28,241 nucleotides of DNA from Pleurobrachia bachei (taxonomy: Eukaryota > Ctenophora > Tentaculata > Cydippida > Pleurobrachiidae): the NCBI GenBank assembly GCA_000695325.1, contig AVPN01000126.1:12448-40688 (forward strand). The letters are read 5' to 3'. This document shows positions 1-9,240 of the stretch, one piece after another. Within the stretch, counting starts at the first letter, position 1. Every line of letters starts with the position of its first letter. The notes under the pieces are model-generated. The model saw only the letters and a list, made by a program, of their open reading frames with translations, made no database searches and was not told the origin of the DNA. A program made the translations under genes and the position numbers.

Positions 1-85
1 GTAACCATGTTGTGTAACCATGGTAACCATGTTGTGTAACCATGGTAACCATGGTGTGTAACCATGGTAACCATGGTCTTATTAT
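1..85. repeat. 22-bp minisatellite (GTAACCATG family)
   Basis: About 3.5 tandem copies of a 22-bp unit made of two GTAACCATG half-units joined by TTGTGT or GTGTGT. The same family recurs as a longer array at 5041-5325 and as short bursts at 15388-15412 and 17089-17108. Confidence 0.9.
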
Positions 86-132
86 ATTATGAATATGTGT
101 CACATTACATACCGTTATAATATTGACATTCA

Positions 133-236
133 GGTTTTGATGACCTTCGCGTGAAGAGAAGACGTGCTCTTGACAGACTAAACATATTGGGCCGTTTTAA
201 ACGACAGACAGACAGACATTCTGATGAGACAGTTTG
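133..236 (+). CDS. last exon of an unidentified upstream gene, ends in ETV
   Basis: After an acceptor (ttcag) at about 132, one frame reads GFDDLRVKRRRALDRLN and continues to HSDETV followed by a TGA at 234-236. The peptide is very basic and amphipathic, like a juxtamembrane or cytosolic tail. The last three residues, E-T-V, fit a class I PDZ-domain ligand (S/T-x-V at the carboxyl end), which is common in channels, receptors and adhesion proteins. The rest of the gene would lie left of the window. I cannot name the family. The evidence is a plausible acceptor, a short open frame and a sensible terminal motif, so the call is moderate only. No conserved domain is visible. Confidence 0.4.
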
Positions 237-1850
237 AAGCAACAATGCTCCTCCTCAAGTTTTTACTGTGTAAACCAATTTGAATCATATCTCTCCATCC
301 CCCCATTTTATTTTGCAGCGAGGCCTCAGAGCCCACGAGTAGAAATCTAGCAAGAATTTGAGACGCTTCTCTCTTAGCTTTATAGGTAGCGTGACGTTTG
401 TGTCTCTATCTTGTGCAATCGTTCTGAGCCCATTTTAAAATCCTATAATCGTTAGGAATCTTAGCATCATCCCCCTGCTCCTTTATAAATATTACACAGG
501 AAATACACACCGTGAATCGTGAAAAACTCGGAAACTGAAGAAATTGTTGACTTTGATGTACAGCATCGTAACAACGGACAACTTGGTGACAACCCCGACA
601 ATCAACTACAACGAAACACAAAAACAACGCTATACAAACTGCAACGAGACTCAATCAACAACGAAACACAAACAAAACAGCAAGATACAACTGGACAGTG
701 GACACAACACAACCTATAACATATCAATAAACACCGTCCCCCCTCTCCCAGATGGTTTAAAGGTACCTCTCACTTCGAGTTCATCAGCTCCAGCCTCGCC
801 ATGTCCCTCGGAAAGTAGGCTCAGTACCTCTGTGTCAGGGAGTGTGATAGAGGAGCGAGGGGAGGAGGAGGAGGAGGAGGAGGAAGGAAGGAGCAATAAT
901 CATGACGCTGATCCGATGACACTGGTGTGACAGAAGATATAGGATTCAAAGACAATTCTTGACACAGTCCCCTTGTAAATAAGATTAGAGTTAGAGAAGA
1001 TTCATCTAAAACTAAAGCACGCATACTATTGTAAATGATCAAATGCACGTGTAACTGTACACTAGGGAGAGAATCGTTAGAGAGAGAGAGAAAGAAGATA
1101 TAGGGTGGTAGAGAGAGACAGGTGTCTTTCTTGTGTGTGTGTTTGCGAGTTTTATGTTTTTTGTAACTTGATTTTATCGTGCCAGGCCGCGAAGTGTTTT
1201 GGATGAAATGCAAGAAAAACAATTGATAATTTACTGTGGGTATAGATATTTAAATTTGAACTGGACTTGAGCGAGAGTTAGAGGGTGGTGCTACTACTAC
1301 TGTCTCGTATATTTTGTTCGTGTTTTTTGCTCTGAATGTAATATGCAAATAATGACAGGTGATTATCTTGTTAATAATTCGTTTCAGCAAGCTGCTCTAC
1401 TGTTAATGAGTGAGAGAGAGAGAAAGAGATAGAGAGAGAGTGAGAGAGAGACTGCTGATTATCATCGTCATGTATTTGTTGGTATCTTCACACACCTACA
1501 GGCTCATTTCATTATGTTCACTTTTATTTTTTTTTATTCCCGGCTGCATTATAATATTAAGAGAAAGGTTGAAGCATTATATGAAGCCGTTATGAAATGA
1601 TGTTGATCTGTTAAAATCTTAAAATTGAATTCGAGCTGCTACAAGAGAGAGGGAGAGAAAGGGAGAGAGAAGTAGCGGGATTGAAAATGAAAGTAGGAGA
1701 TCTATATCATAATTTAAGACAGTTTTACTTTTAGAACTTTCATATAATAAGTAGTTGAGATTTTAAATCCCTCTTTAAAAAACAACGTTTATTACTTTGT
1801 GAAAAGTGAAACGGATAAAATAGAAAAACGTTAATCGATAAAAGTGTGAT
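237..1850. other. mostly non-coding stretch with GA-rich microsatellites
   Basis: No convincing conserved gene was seen. The stretch contains several (GA)n and GGA/GAG runs, for example near 1079-1115, 1410-1450 and 1645-1670. One weak open frame (523-930) is listed separately. The left part is probably the 3' UTR of the gene ending at 236. Confidence 0.5.
523..930 (+). CDS. possible low-complexity exon (Thr/Asn-rich then acidic), uncertain
   Basis: An open frame of about 136 codons, with the first ATG at 556, runs to a TGA ending at 930. The first half is rich in Thr, Asn and Gln and has several N-glycosylation sequons (NET, NTT, NIS). The second half is Ser/Pro-rich and then has a run of eight glutamates from GAG/GAA codons, ending in MTLV. 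No family is recognised. The Thr/Asn/Gln part comes from an A/C-rich low-complexity stretch that could be open by chance. It might be a last exon of the upstream gene's other isoform, or noise. Confidence 0.2.
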   Translation, partial: KTRKLKKLLTLMYSIVTTDNLVTTPTINYNETQKQRYTNCNETQSTTKHKQNSKIQLDSGHNTTYNISINTVPPLPDGLKVPLTSSSSAPASPCPSESRLSTSVSGSVIEERGEEEEEEEEGRSNNHDADPMTLV

Positions 1851-2354
1851 GTCTCCCAGCTCAGTTTTCATGTCTCCCAGTTACCATGTCTCCTAGTTAC
1901 CATGTCTCCCAGTTGCCATGTCTCCCAGTTGCTATGTCTCCCAGTTGCCATGTCTCCCAGTTGTCATGTCTCCCAGTTGTCATGTCTCCTAGTTACCATG
2001 TCTCTTAGTTGTCATGTCTCCCAGTTGCCATGTCTCCCAGTTGTCTTGTCTCCCAGTTACCATGTCTCCCAGTTGCCATGTCTCCCAGTTGCTATGTTTC
2101 CCAGTTGCCATGTCTCCCAGTTACCATGTCTCCCAGTTGCCATGTCTCCCAGTTGCCATGTCTCCCAGTTGTCATGTCTCCTAGTTACCATGTCTCCTTG
2201 TTGCCATGTCTCCCAGTTGCCATGTCTCCTAGTTACCATGTCTCGCAGTTGTCATGTCTCCCAGTTGCCATGTCTCCCAGTTGCCATGTTTCCCAGTTGC
2301 CATGTCTCCCAGTTGCCATGTCTCCCAGTTGCCATGTCTCCCAGTTGTCATTAG
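1850..2354. repeat. 16-bp minisatellite, block 1
   Basis: Tandem variants of the 16-bp unit CATGTCTCCCAGTTGC, about 31 copies. Variable positions are mainly TTGC/TTGT/TTAC at the end and CCC/CCT in the middle. The unit has no stop codon in any forward frame, and 16 is 1 modulo 3, so all three forward frames read the same 16-residue pattern. That explains the long open frames here; I do not regard them as genes. Confidence 0.95.
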
Positions 2355-2384
2355 AACAAAATGTAGCTCGACAGTGGGGGGGGG

Positions 2385-2449
2385 CTGTATGGCGGCGCCA
2401 TACCCCATTTGATTCTCGCGACTCAAATCGGGTCGGCGGCGCCAGACAG
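2385..2449. mobile_element. GGCGGCGCC palindromic element (MITE-like), copy 1
   Basis: Starts CTGTATGGCGGCGCCATAC and ends GGCGGCGCCAGACAG. The two ends are imperfect inverted repeats. The centre carries ATTTGATTCTC and its partner CTCAAATC. It sits between the two minisatellite blocks and is flanked by G-runs on both sides. One of seven family members in the window. Confidence 0.75.
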
Positions 2450-2545
2450 GGGGGGGATACGAAAGATAAGAAGTGATACTGAGTGACGACACGAAAGCAA
2501 GAAATCATGAACACAAAACACACGGATTTGAGAGAGGTCAGGTGA

Positions 2546-3565
2546 TCTGTCTCCCAGTTGTCTTGTCTCCCAGTTGCCATGTCTCCCAGTTGTCATGTCT
2601 CCCAGTTGCCATGTCTCCCAGTTGTCATGTCTCCCAGTTGCCATGTCTCCCAGTTGTCATGTCTCCCAGTTGCCATGTCTCCCAGTTGTCATGTCCCCCA
2701 GTTACCATGTCTCCCAGTTGTCATGTCTCCCAGTTGCCATGTCTCCCAGTTGTCATGTCCCCCAGTTACCATGTCTCCCAGTTGTCATGTCTCCCAGTTG
2801 CCATGTCTCCCAGTTGTCATGTCCCCCAGTTACCATGTCTCCCAGTTGTCATGTCTCCCAGTTGCCATGTCTCCCAGTTGTCATGTCCCCCAGTTACCAT
2901 GTCTCCCAGTTGTCATGTCTCCCAGTTGCCATGTCTCCCAGTTGTCATGTCCCCCAGTTACCATGTCTCCCAGTTGTCATGTCTCCCAGTTGCCATGTCT
3001 CCCAGTTGTCATGTCCCCCAGTTACCATGTCTCCCAGTTGTCATGTCTCCCAGTTGCCATGTCTCCCAGTTGTCATGTCCCCCAGTTACCATGTCTCCCA
3101 GTTGTCATGTCTCCCAGTTGCCATGTCTCCCAGTTGTCATGTCCCCCAGTTACCATGTCTCCCAGTTGTCATGTCTCCCAGTTGCCATGTCTCCCAGTTG
3201 TCATGTCCCCCAGTTACCATGTCTCCCAGTTGTCATGTCTCCCAGTTGCCATGTCTCCCAGTTGTCATGTCCCCCAGTTACCATGTCTCCCAGTTGTCAT
3301 GTCTCCCAGTTGCCATGTCTCCCAGTTGTCATGTCCCCCAGTTACCATGTCTCCCAGTTGTCATGTCTCCCAGTTGCCATGTCTCCCAGTTGTCATGTCC
3401 CCCAGTTACCATGTCTCCCAGTTGTCATGTCTCCCAGTTGCCATGTCTCCCAGTTGTCATGTCCCCCAGTTACCATGTCTCCCAGTTGTCATGTCTCCCA
3501 GTTGCCATGTCTCCCAGTTGTCATGTCCCCCAGTTACCATGTCTCCCAGTTGTCATGTCTCCCAG
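2546..3565. repeat. 16-bp minisatellite, block 2, with 64-bp higher-order repeat
   Basis: About 64 copies of the same 16-bp unit. From about 2690 the CATGTCCCCCAGTTAC variant recurs exactly every 64 bp (2690, 2754, 2818 and so on), so blocks of four units (TTGT, TTGC, TTGT, TTAC endings) were amplified as one, roughly 13-14 times. The array runs directly into a truncated channel exon at 3567. Long open frames exist in all three forward frames only because the unit lacks stops. Confidence 0.97.
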
Positions 3566-3566
3566 G

Positions 3567-4292
3567 ACTCTCGCCGTCGAGTTACTGATGATCGTGGTAT
3601 GTGGGATAGTTTTTGGTGACCAGGTTGTAGGATGTAGGTAATATGATCGAAAACAGATCAAACCAGCTTCTTTGATTGTAAATGAATGAAGTGGTTTGGT
3701 AGTGGTAAACTCTAAGTCTTTTAATTTAGGTGTTCGTGTCAGATGTGGCAATGAAATCGACGTACATGAAAACACAGGTGTACTGGACAAAGAAGTGGCA
3801 CAAGTGAGTCATCATTTGTTCTTTCATCATCTTTATGGCGGCGCCATACCCCATTTGATTCTCAGACAGTTCTTCATCAACTACCACACATCTAAAGTTT
3901 TATTAACTGCTCTTATTTTTCAGAATTTCTGGATTTTTCATCATCCTGTTCACGTTTGATTTGGTCATATTCTTCTTCACATATTCCATCACAGGAAGCG
4001 GGGTAAGAATAAGATAGAGATAGTTTCTCGGAAAGAGCATGAGAGAGAAAAAAGGAGATAGAGCGCCAGGGAGAGAAAATCGATATGTTTGTATTTCCTA
4101 CTTGTACTGCAACTAGCATTTCCCCATTATTTACAGATACGGTTCAGTCGACCATTCCGGCCGCTTCTTCTACTGACCCGTTATAGATCCCTGCGGAGAA
4201 TTCTGGAAACACTTCTCTCAATGATGAACGATCTAATTAGACAGATTGGTGTCATCATTGTCTACATCATTATCTTCGCGTGGATAGGCGTG
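3567..4292 (+). pseudogene. partial duplicate of two-pore channel domain I (end of S2 to S4-S5)
   Basis: Four exons match those of the main gene: 3567-3596 (tail of the S2 exon, beginning inside the exon at the minisatellite junction), 3730-3803, 3924-4002 and 4137-4292. All splice sites and phases are intact. The S4/S4-S5 exon encodes the same peptide as 6562-6717 (starting IRFSRPFRPLLLLTRYR), although several codons differ silently. No exon for the N-terminus or S1 precedes it, so it cannot make a channel alone. The introns have diverged clearly from the main copy. Either it is a recent partial tandem duplication (unit about 2.46 kb, 3567 to about 6027) or an allelic segment misplaced by assembly. 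Confidence 0.85.
3832..3869. mobile_element. GGCGGCGCC palindromic element, copy 2 (shortened)
   Basis: Left half of the family (TTATGGCGGCGCCATACCCC then ATTTGATTCTC) joined to a terminal GACAG. It lies in the intron of the partial channel copy and is absent from the matching intron at about 6260-6290. Flanking GTTCTTTCATCA / GTTCTTCATCAA may be a target-site duplication. Confidence 0.65.
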
Positions 4293-4450
4293 GTACGTAC
4301 AGAGCTGTGAAAATGCTGTAAAATTAAATTGGGATTTAAAAAGGAAAATATGAGAAAAAATGGGGGTGGCGGCCAACATCGGCCTGAATATAAATACGTG
4401 TATACACTTATAATAATCAAATCTGTAATAAATTAAAAATAGACAGTCAG

Positions 4451-4857
4451 TTACCGAACTTGGTAAATCTGCTCATCCCTGCTGCCCTCGCCCCTCAATC
4501 TCCCCCGATGCCCCCTGATGGAGATGGTTATAGATCGCACCATGGCGAATGAAAGTCTGAGTCTAAGATAGCGGATACATTGTTCGTAGGAGTAACCCGT
4601 TTTCTTAGCTTTCTTATCGGCGAGTTGTTTCAGTGTCTTCTTAAATTCTCGACCGAGACCACCCGTTGTGGACATCACCAAAGGTGTAAATGACGATTTT
4701 TCCACTTCAATGACCCGATGAAGGTAGCCAGTCTTTTTCTCCCTTTCGTGTTTTTCGTACACTTTAGAGATTGATTGGTTAGAGTTAGACGCCACCCTAG
4801 GATTAAAAATCCTCACATCAAAATAGGTGTTATCCATACTAGACCAAAAATCACTCC
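4451..4857 (-). mobile_element. retroelement-derived scrap (C-terminal domain of a reverse-transcriptase polyprotein)
   Basis: The minus-strand frame contains the blocks YFDVRIFNP, YEKHEREKK, SSFTPLVMSTTGGLG, YLRLRLSF and IRGHRGR. From memory, these resemble a C-terminal module common in animal retroelement polyproteins, with the pattern D-V-R-V-x-N-P, K-H-E-x-E-K-K, S-F-T-P-L-V, T-G-G, L-R-x-L-S-F and R-G. Only this short end piece is present and no reverse-transcriptase core is seen, so it is a broken fossil. The exact retroelement family is not settled. It is bounded on its 5' side by the 16-bp minisatellite. Confidence 0.65.
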
Positions 4858-4932
4858 CAGTTGTCATGTCTCCAAGTTGCCATGTCTCCCAGTTGTTATG
4901 TCTCTCAGTTGTCATGTCTCCCAGTTGTCATG
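4858..4932. repeat. short outlier array of the 16-bp minisatellite
   Basis: About 4.5 units of the CATGTCTCCCAGTTGC family, more diverged than the main blocks, abutting the retroelement scrap. Confidence 0.85.
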
Positions 4933-5040
4933 GCTCTCTGCAGTTTTCCCTAACAAATTGCAACCATTGTGTAGCATGACGTGATCAATTAGCATGGAAC
5001 ATTTTTTCAATAGGAAGCCCACCAAAGGTAGCCCATGGTA

Positions 5041-5325
5041 TCGTGTGTAACTGTAACCATAGTAACCGTGTCACCATAGTAACCATGTCGTGTCACCATA
5101 ATAGTAACATTGTCGTGTCACTTTAGCAACCATGTTGTGTAACCATAGTAACCATATTGTGTCGCCATAGTAACCATGTCGTGTCACCATAGTAATCATG
5201 TCGTGTCACCATAGTAACCATGCTGTGTCACCATAGTAACCATGGTGTGTGACCATAGTAACCATGTCGTGTCACCATGGTAACCATGTCGTGTCACCAT
5301 GTCGTGTCACCATGGTATTTCATGA
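5041..5325. repeat. 22-bp minisatellite, GTAACCATG/GTGTCACCATA type
   Basis: About a dozen diverged 22-bp units alternating GTAACCATG with TCGTGTCACCATA. Clearly the same family as 1-85, with the second half-unit changed. Lies upstream of the first reliable channel exon. Confidence 0.9.
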
Positions 5326-5359
5326 GTAACAATGTTGTCTGTGTGTGTTTTATGTATAG

Positions 5360-5446
5360 AATTAGAACTGCTGCAGTGGTACGGGGACGATGGTACAACG
5401 TGACGACTGACGGTGATGTCACTGCTGACAGTGACGTAATGCTGAC
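5360..5446 (+). CDS. possible N-terminal exon of the channel, not confirmed
   Basis: After an acceptor (tatag) one frame reads IRTAAVVRGRWYNVTTDG to MLT, ending at a strong donor (gtatgt). It is open and has a plausible composition. However, the reading phase at this donor (2) does not match the next exon at 5541, which needs 1 base. It may belong to a different splice form, use another donor, or not be an exon. Confidence 0.25.
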
Positions 5447-5540
5447 GTATGTACCTCTTCTAGTATGTAATTGTACCTTGTATTGAAGATTGTATATGTG
5501 TCCCATCTGACTGGCACCACCATTCGTTCACCATGTCCAG

Positions 5541-8422
5541 GTTATGCTGACCTATGTGAGGATGAGGGTGGGGACGAGGTGGTTATACCCTTCCACGTTA
5601 GTAAGGCTGCCTGCTATGTGGAGGACGCCATTGATGGGAGGCTAGCTAATGGAAAAGGGAAAATGTCTGACATGTCCAAAACAATACAACTGTAAGCTGT
5701 TGAACTGTCTGGCGGCCTCTCTTCCTCTCCCCCTCCTTCTCTACCTTCGTCCTCCATCTCTTCTCCCCTCTCCCTCCTCAACGCTTTCCTTCCCTCCCTC
5801 CCACCCTCAAACCCCTATCTCTCTTCTCCCCAGGAGTTTCTTTATCCAGACCCACACGTGGTGGAACAATCTAGTATACGGTAGTGTGGTGCTCATGTCA
5901 TTTCTGATATTCCTGGAACCATCTTCCTCTGCTGCTATAACGGTGTGCAACGAGGGGTGGTTTTATTTCCCTGGCAATGCTACTGGTTGGAATATCTGTC
6001 AGTTCCATAACGAACCCTGGCAACCATGGACTCTCGCCGTCGAGTTACTGATGATCGTGGTATGTGGGATAGTTTTTAGTGGCCAGGTTGTATAATATGG
6101 TGGCCCAAATTGATCTTCTAAACAACTCACTCACCCTAAACCTTCTTTGTATTGTTGTGACAAACTCTTTTCTGTAGGTGTTCGTGTCCGATGTGGCAAT
6201 GAAATCGACGTACATGAAAACACAGGTGTACTGGACAAAAAAGTGGCACAAGTGAGTCATAATTTGTTCCGTCTTCATCGACTACTGCACATATCTATAA
6301 AAAATAGTTATGTCAACAAAATATCTAGAGTTTTCAACTGCTTTAACATTTCAGAATTTCGGGATTTTTTATCATCCTGTTCACGTTTGATCTGGTCATA
6401 TTCTTCTTCACATATTCCATCACAGGAAGCGGGGTAAGAGAGAGAGAGAGAGAGGGATAGAAAAGAGAGAGAGAAAGATAGACTTAGAGAGTCAGGGAGA
6501 GAGACTCAATGTCTGTATTTCCTACTGTTATTACAACTAGCATGTTCCCCACTATTTACAGATACGGTTCAGTCGACCATTCCGGCCACTTCTTCTACTC
6601 ACCCGTTACAGATCCCTGAGAAGGATTCTGGAGACACTTCTCTCTATGATGAACGATCTAATTAGACAAATTGGAGTCATCATTGTCTACATCATCATAT
6701 TCGCTTGGATAGGCGTGGTACGTACACTTAGCTGTAATTTTACGGTCTTTTAGTGCTCTGTACAATCCAGAGCACTAAAAAAACATGAAGTTGAATAAGG
6801 ATTTAAAACGAAAAAACAAAGAAAAAAATGCAAAAAAACAACGGTTTGCCTGTTTCGGTAGGGCTGGACTACGTGCCTATTCACCGGTGCTATCCCGCTA
6901 CTGACCAGTACGGAAGCTTTTGCCTGCTGGCTTTCGCCCCTGGACCTGTACGCTTCTCATTATCAACCTGGACCGCTTAGCCTACGCTTAGCAGCCCATA
7001 TCGGCACCAGCCTTAGCGTGGACACCAGTTCAACATAGCACAGCGCAGCCCAGAACTCCCCACCTCAAGACATCCCGCTGTTAGCGCCTCCAAGTAGCTG
7101 GATTACAGACTCACGCCACTGAGCCCGGCGAGAGAAGAGGAATTGAGAGTCTTTTAAACTGTTCTCTCTCACTCCAGATTATTCCATATATGGCATAATT
7201 TACAACTACCTCACTACTCCCTGCTCTCTGGTTACAGCACATATAAACAAGGAAGCCACACAACTTCACTATTATACATGCGGGGTGGCAAGGGCCCGGG
7301 GTACCCCTCTAACTTCTTGTATGCTGACAAGGGCCCGGGTAGCACCTCTTGTGCGCCTGTGTGGCGGCGCCAGACTTCGATTTGGTTCTCAAATCGCTAA
7401 GATTCTCAGATAGAGTCCACGGCGACAGACGATTGTGTGCTGGCCTGGGGTACCCCTCTTATGTGCTGGAAAGGGCCCGTGCGAGCAACACGGTACTGGA
7501 AAGACCAAGTGGTAAAAATCGGGAATGTCTAAAAACAGGTACATCACCATTGCATTGTCTCCCTTTCCTCACAAGCTCCATCCCCTCAGATGCTGTACAG
7601 CAAGACCTATCTATTCACTGGAGGTGTGTGTGTTGATGAGGGGTATGGTAATGTATCAGATCACCTGGCAGATAACCCTGAATATTGTCTCTCTCACCCC
7701 TGCTGGGACACAACTCAAACTAGGTATTATTAAAAGGAGGGGCGGAGTATAATTAGGGAGATGAGGGGGTATTAGGGGGATGAAGAGATACCGATTGGGG
7801 GCCTGGTGGGGAACACTATTTGGAGCTGTCACACGAGAGTCTGAACATCACCTACTAATAGTATCTCTCCAGGTTTTGTGTTTGTAACGGTTCGTCTGAG
7901 TGTGACAATGTAGAGAAGAATGTCTCCCAGAAGTACCACCTGCCTGACGACTATATGGTTCTCAATGGTACCTTTACCAATATATTCTATGGGACTGTGA
8001 GGTTAATTGTCCTCATCTCGACAGAGAACTACCCAGATGTACTATGTGAGTCTATACTCTATACACACTAATTTCAATATATTAGTATGGAAGTAGTTTG
8101 GGGTATCGGGGACCGGATCTATCAACAGTTATTATAAGTATTGACTATTGATATCGATGATCTATCCCCCGATTTCAAGGTATCGCTGAATATCAAACCC
8201 CAACATCTAAACCCCCCTCCCCAGTACCGGCATACAGGGAGAGTGTATTCAACTTGGTCTACTTCGTTGCCTACATCTTCATTGGATTATTCCTCCTCAC
8301 CTCTGTTCTCCTGGCTGTTATTGTTGAGTTCTGGCTGCGATACCTCAGGAAGACTAATGACATGGAGAAGGGAAAGGAACGGTTAGGAATCACCAAAGCA
8401 TTCACCTGGATCGACGATCAAC
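5541..8422 (+). CDS. two-pore cation channel, N-terminal region and domain I
   Basis: Exons at 5541-5691, 5834-6059, 6178-6251, 6355-6433, 6562-6717, 7590-7723, 7873-8045 and 8225-8422 join with matching phases. Order: a helix-rich N-terminal piece (AACYVEDAIDGRL, as seen before S1 in TPCs), S1 (NLVYGSVVLMSFLIFLEP), S2 (LAVELLMIV), S3 (ISGFFIILFTFDLVIFFF), an arginine-rich S4 with S4-S5 linker (RYRSLRRILETLL), S5 (IGVIIVYIIIFAWIG), a long extracellular turret, the pore (LIVLISTENYPDVLLPAY) and S6 (IFIGLFLLTSVLLAVIVEFW). The pore aligns with human TPC1 (TTANFPDVMMPSY), which fixes the family. TPCs conduct Na+/Ca2+ across endo-lysosomal membranes. The turret is unusually long and has six cysteines and several N-glycosylation sequons. 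The true start codon was not found. Confidence 0.9.
6748..6780. repeat. perfect 13-bp inverted repeat hairpin
   Basis: TTTTAGTGCTCTG and CAGAGCACTAAAA separated by 7 bp. Absent from the matching intron of the partial copy near 4305. It lies about 50 bp beyond the 3' end of the SRP RNA gene. Perhaps a tiny inserted element. Confidence 0.7.
6832..7129 (-). ncRNA. SRP RNA (7SL RNA) gene
   Basis: Read on the minus strand, about 298 nt from GCCGGGC at 7129 to a T7 run at 6838-6832. The sequence follows animal 7SL RNA along its full length: the 5' Alu domain (GCCGGGCTCAGTGGCGTGAG, then GTCTGTAATCCAGCTACTTG), AGTTCTGGGCTG, GGTGTCC..GCTAAGG, the CGATATGG turn, the SRP54-binding helix 8 with a GCGAAAGC tetraloop stem, AGCAGG opposite AAAAGCT, then GTCAGTAGCGGGAT, GGTGAATAGGCAC and AGTCCAGCCC. 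The length matches human 7SL (about 300 nt). The product is the RNA scaffold of the signal recognition particle, made by RNA polymerase III. The T7 run fits a Pol III terminator, and there is no 3' poly(A) tail, so it looks like a real gene and not a retrocopy. It lies antisense in the intron between S5 and the turret exon of the channel. Confidence 0.95.
7151..7158 (-). promoter_or_regulatory. TATA-like box upstream of SRP RNA
   Basis: On the minus strand, TTTAAAAG lies 22-29 bp before the SRP RNA 5' end, the usual place for a TATA element in animal Pol III genes with upstream promoters. The spacing is measured from the inferred start at 7129. Confidence 0.45.
7278..7500. repeat. GC-rich degenerate tandem repeat interrupted by a palindromic element
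   Basis: Four imperfect units of about 30-40 bp, carrying AAGGGCCCGG and GGTACCCCTCT followed by TATGTGCTG-like ends. A GGCGGCGCC element (7357-7430) splits the array. Non-coding, inside a channel intron. Confidence 0.7.
7357..7430. mobile_element. GGCGGCGCC palindromic element, copy 3
   Basis: CTGTGTGGCGGCGCCAGAC at the left, CACGGCGACAGAC at the right, with GATTTGGTTCTC and AGATTCTCAGA in the middle. Diverged right arm. Inserted within the GC-rich repeat. Confidence 0.65.
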
Positions 8423-8440
8423 GTTAGTATAATAGTATAA

Positions 8441-8510
8441 TAGTCAGACCCCTATTTACAGGGATACTCGAGGGGAAGGGTTTTGCCCGGTAAATCGGGG
8501 TCCGACTGTA
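8441..8510. mobile_element. small pogo/Tigger-like MITE, copy 1
   Basis: Imperfect inverted repeats: GTCAGACCCCTATTTACAGG at the left, and CCCGGTAAATCGGGGTCCGAC at the right when split at CCCGG. TA dinucleotides flank both sides. The terminal pattern CAGTCGGACCCCGATTTACC resembles non-autonomous pogo/Tigger (Tc1-mariner group) ends. The family call is by resemblance only. Confidence 0.6.
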
Positions 8511-8636
8511 GTGAATGGTGAGGTTTGTTATGTTCTAACAGGTGCGGTGAGAGAAGGTCGAGTAAGGCGAGCTATTTGGTTTGTTAATTATCAACTAATT
8601 GACAGGTGACTAGCTCACACCTCCTAATTGACCTAG

Positions 8637-9166
8637 GTGACTACCAGATTAAGGAGGACAGTTGGAACAAGTTGATACTCCTCCTAAAGAAGGACTTTAC
8701 CCGTGTACAAAGCAGGTTCATGTTCCAGCTGCTAGATTGGGAGGATAAAAAATATCTTGATGTCCTGGACTTCCTTCACATCACTGAGCTACTCAAGCTG
8801 GATCTCAAGCTACGGGGACAAAACCTGGATTTCCACCAGAGCAGCTGGATCAAATTTGCTAGGTATAAATCTAAGCTTGTTATACTGTGTGTCTCTACTC
8901 TCTTCTCATTCTCTAACACTTCCACTTTATTAAGGCTGTCTCAGCCCCGTTACACTTCCACTTCCTGAGTCAGTACTAATATAATAGCTTTTATAATAAA
9001 GCTTTATGACTCTCGCAGGAAGGTGACCAATTTCCGGTATAAGTTCTCCTGTCGAGGTCGAATCAAGGAGCGGACCCTGAGCCTGTCAGTTCTGGCATTC
9101 TATGTTGTTATGCTACACACTCTCTTGGCAGTAGTGTGTACTCTCGGTATTTCAGAGTACATCAAG
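8637..9166 (+). CDS. two-pore channel: inter-domain EF-hand-like linker and S1 of domain II
   Basis: Exons 8637-8862 and 9019-9166 continue the channel in phase. The first encodes DYQIKEDSWNKLILLLKKDF, then RFMFQLLDWEDKKYLDVLDF and LHITELLKLDLKLRGQ. It lines up with the linker of human TPC1 between the two pore domains (ISYRQFEGLMRFYKPRMS then LTFKALN and SLKDFYDIYEV), an EF-hand-like helical domain. The DWEDKKYLDVLDF segment keeps the spacing of an EF-loop with acidic residues, so Ca2+ binding is possible but not shown. The second exon has a basic stretch (KFSCRGRIKERT) and the first hydrophobic helix of domain II (LSVLAFYVVMLHTLLAVVC). Confidence 0.88.
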
Positions 9167-9240
9167 GTAGACTGATATGTTGAACTGTTCCATGTGTTTA
9201 ACCAAAGTGGAGACAAAAAGAGCATGTCAAGATTTCTAGG

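Noticed and set aside
1902-3641. Long open frames in all three forward frames with Cys/Pro/Ser/Val/His repeats
   Set aside because: They follow from a 16-bp tandem unit without forward stops; no start context, splice or domain supports a protein.
7081-7129. Alu-like sequence (GTAGCTGGATTACAG) suggesting a primate SINE or contamination
   Set aside because: The similarity extends through the whole 7SL RNA including the S domain that Alu lacks, and the bases differ from human throughout; it is a native SRP RNA gene.
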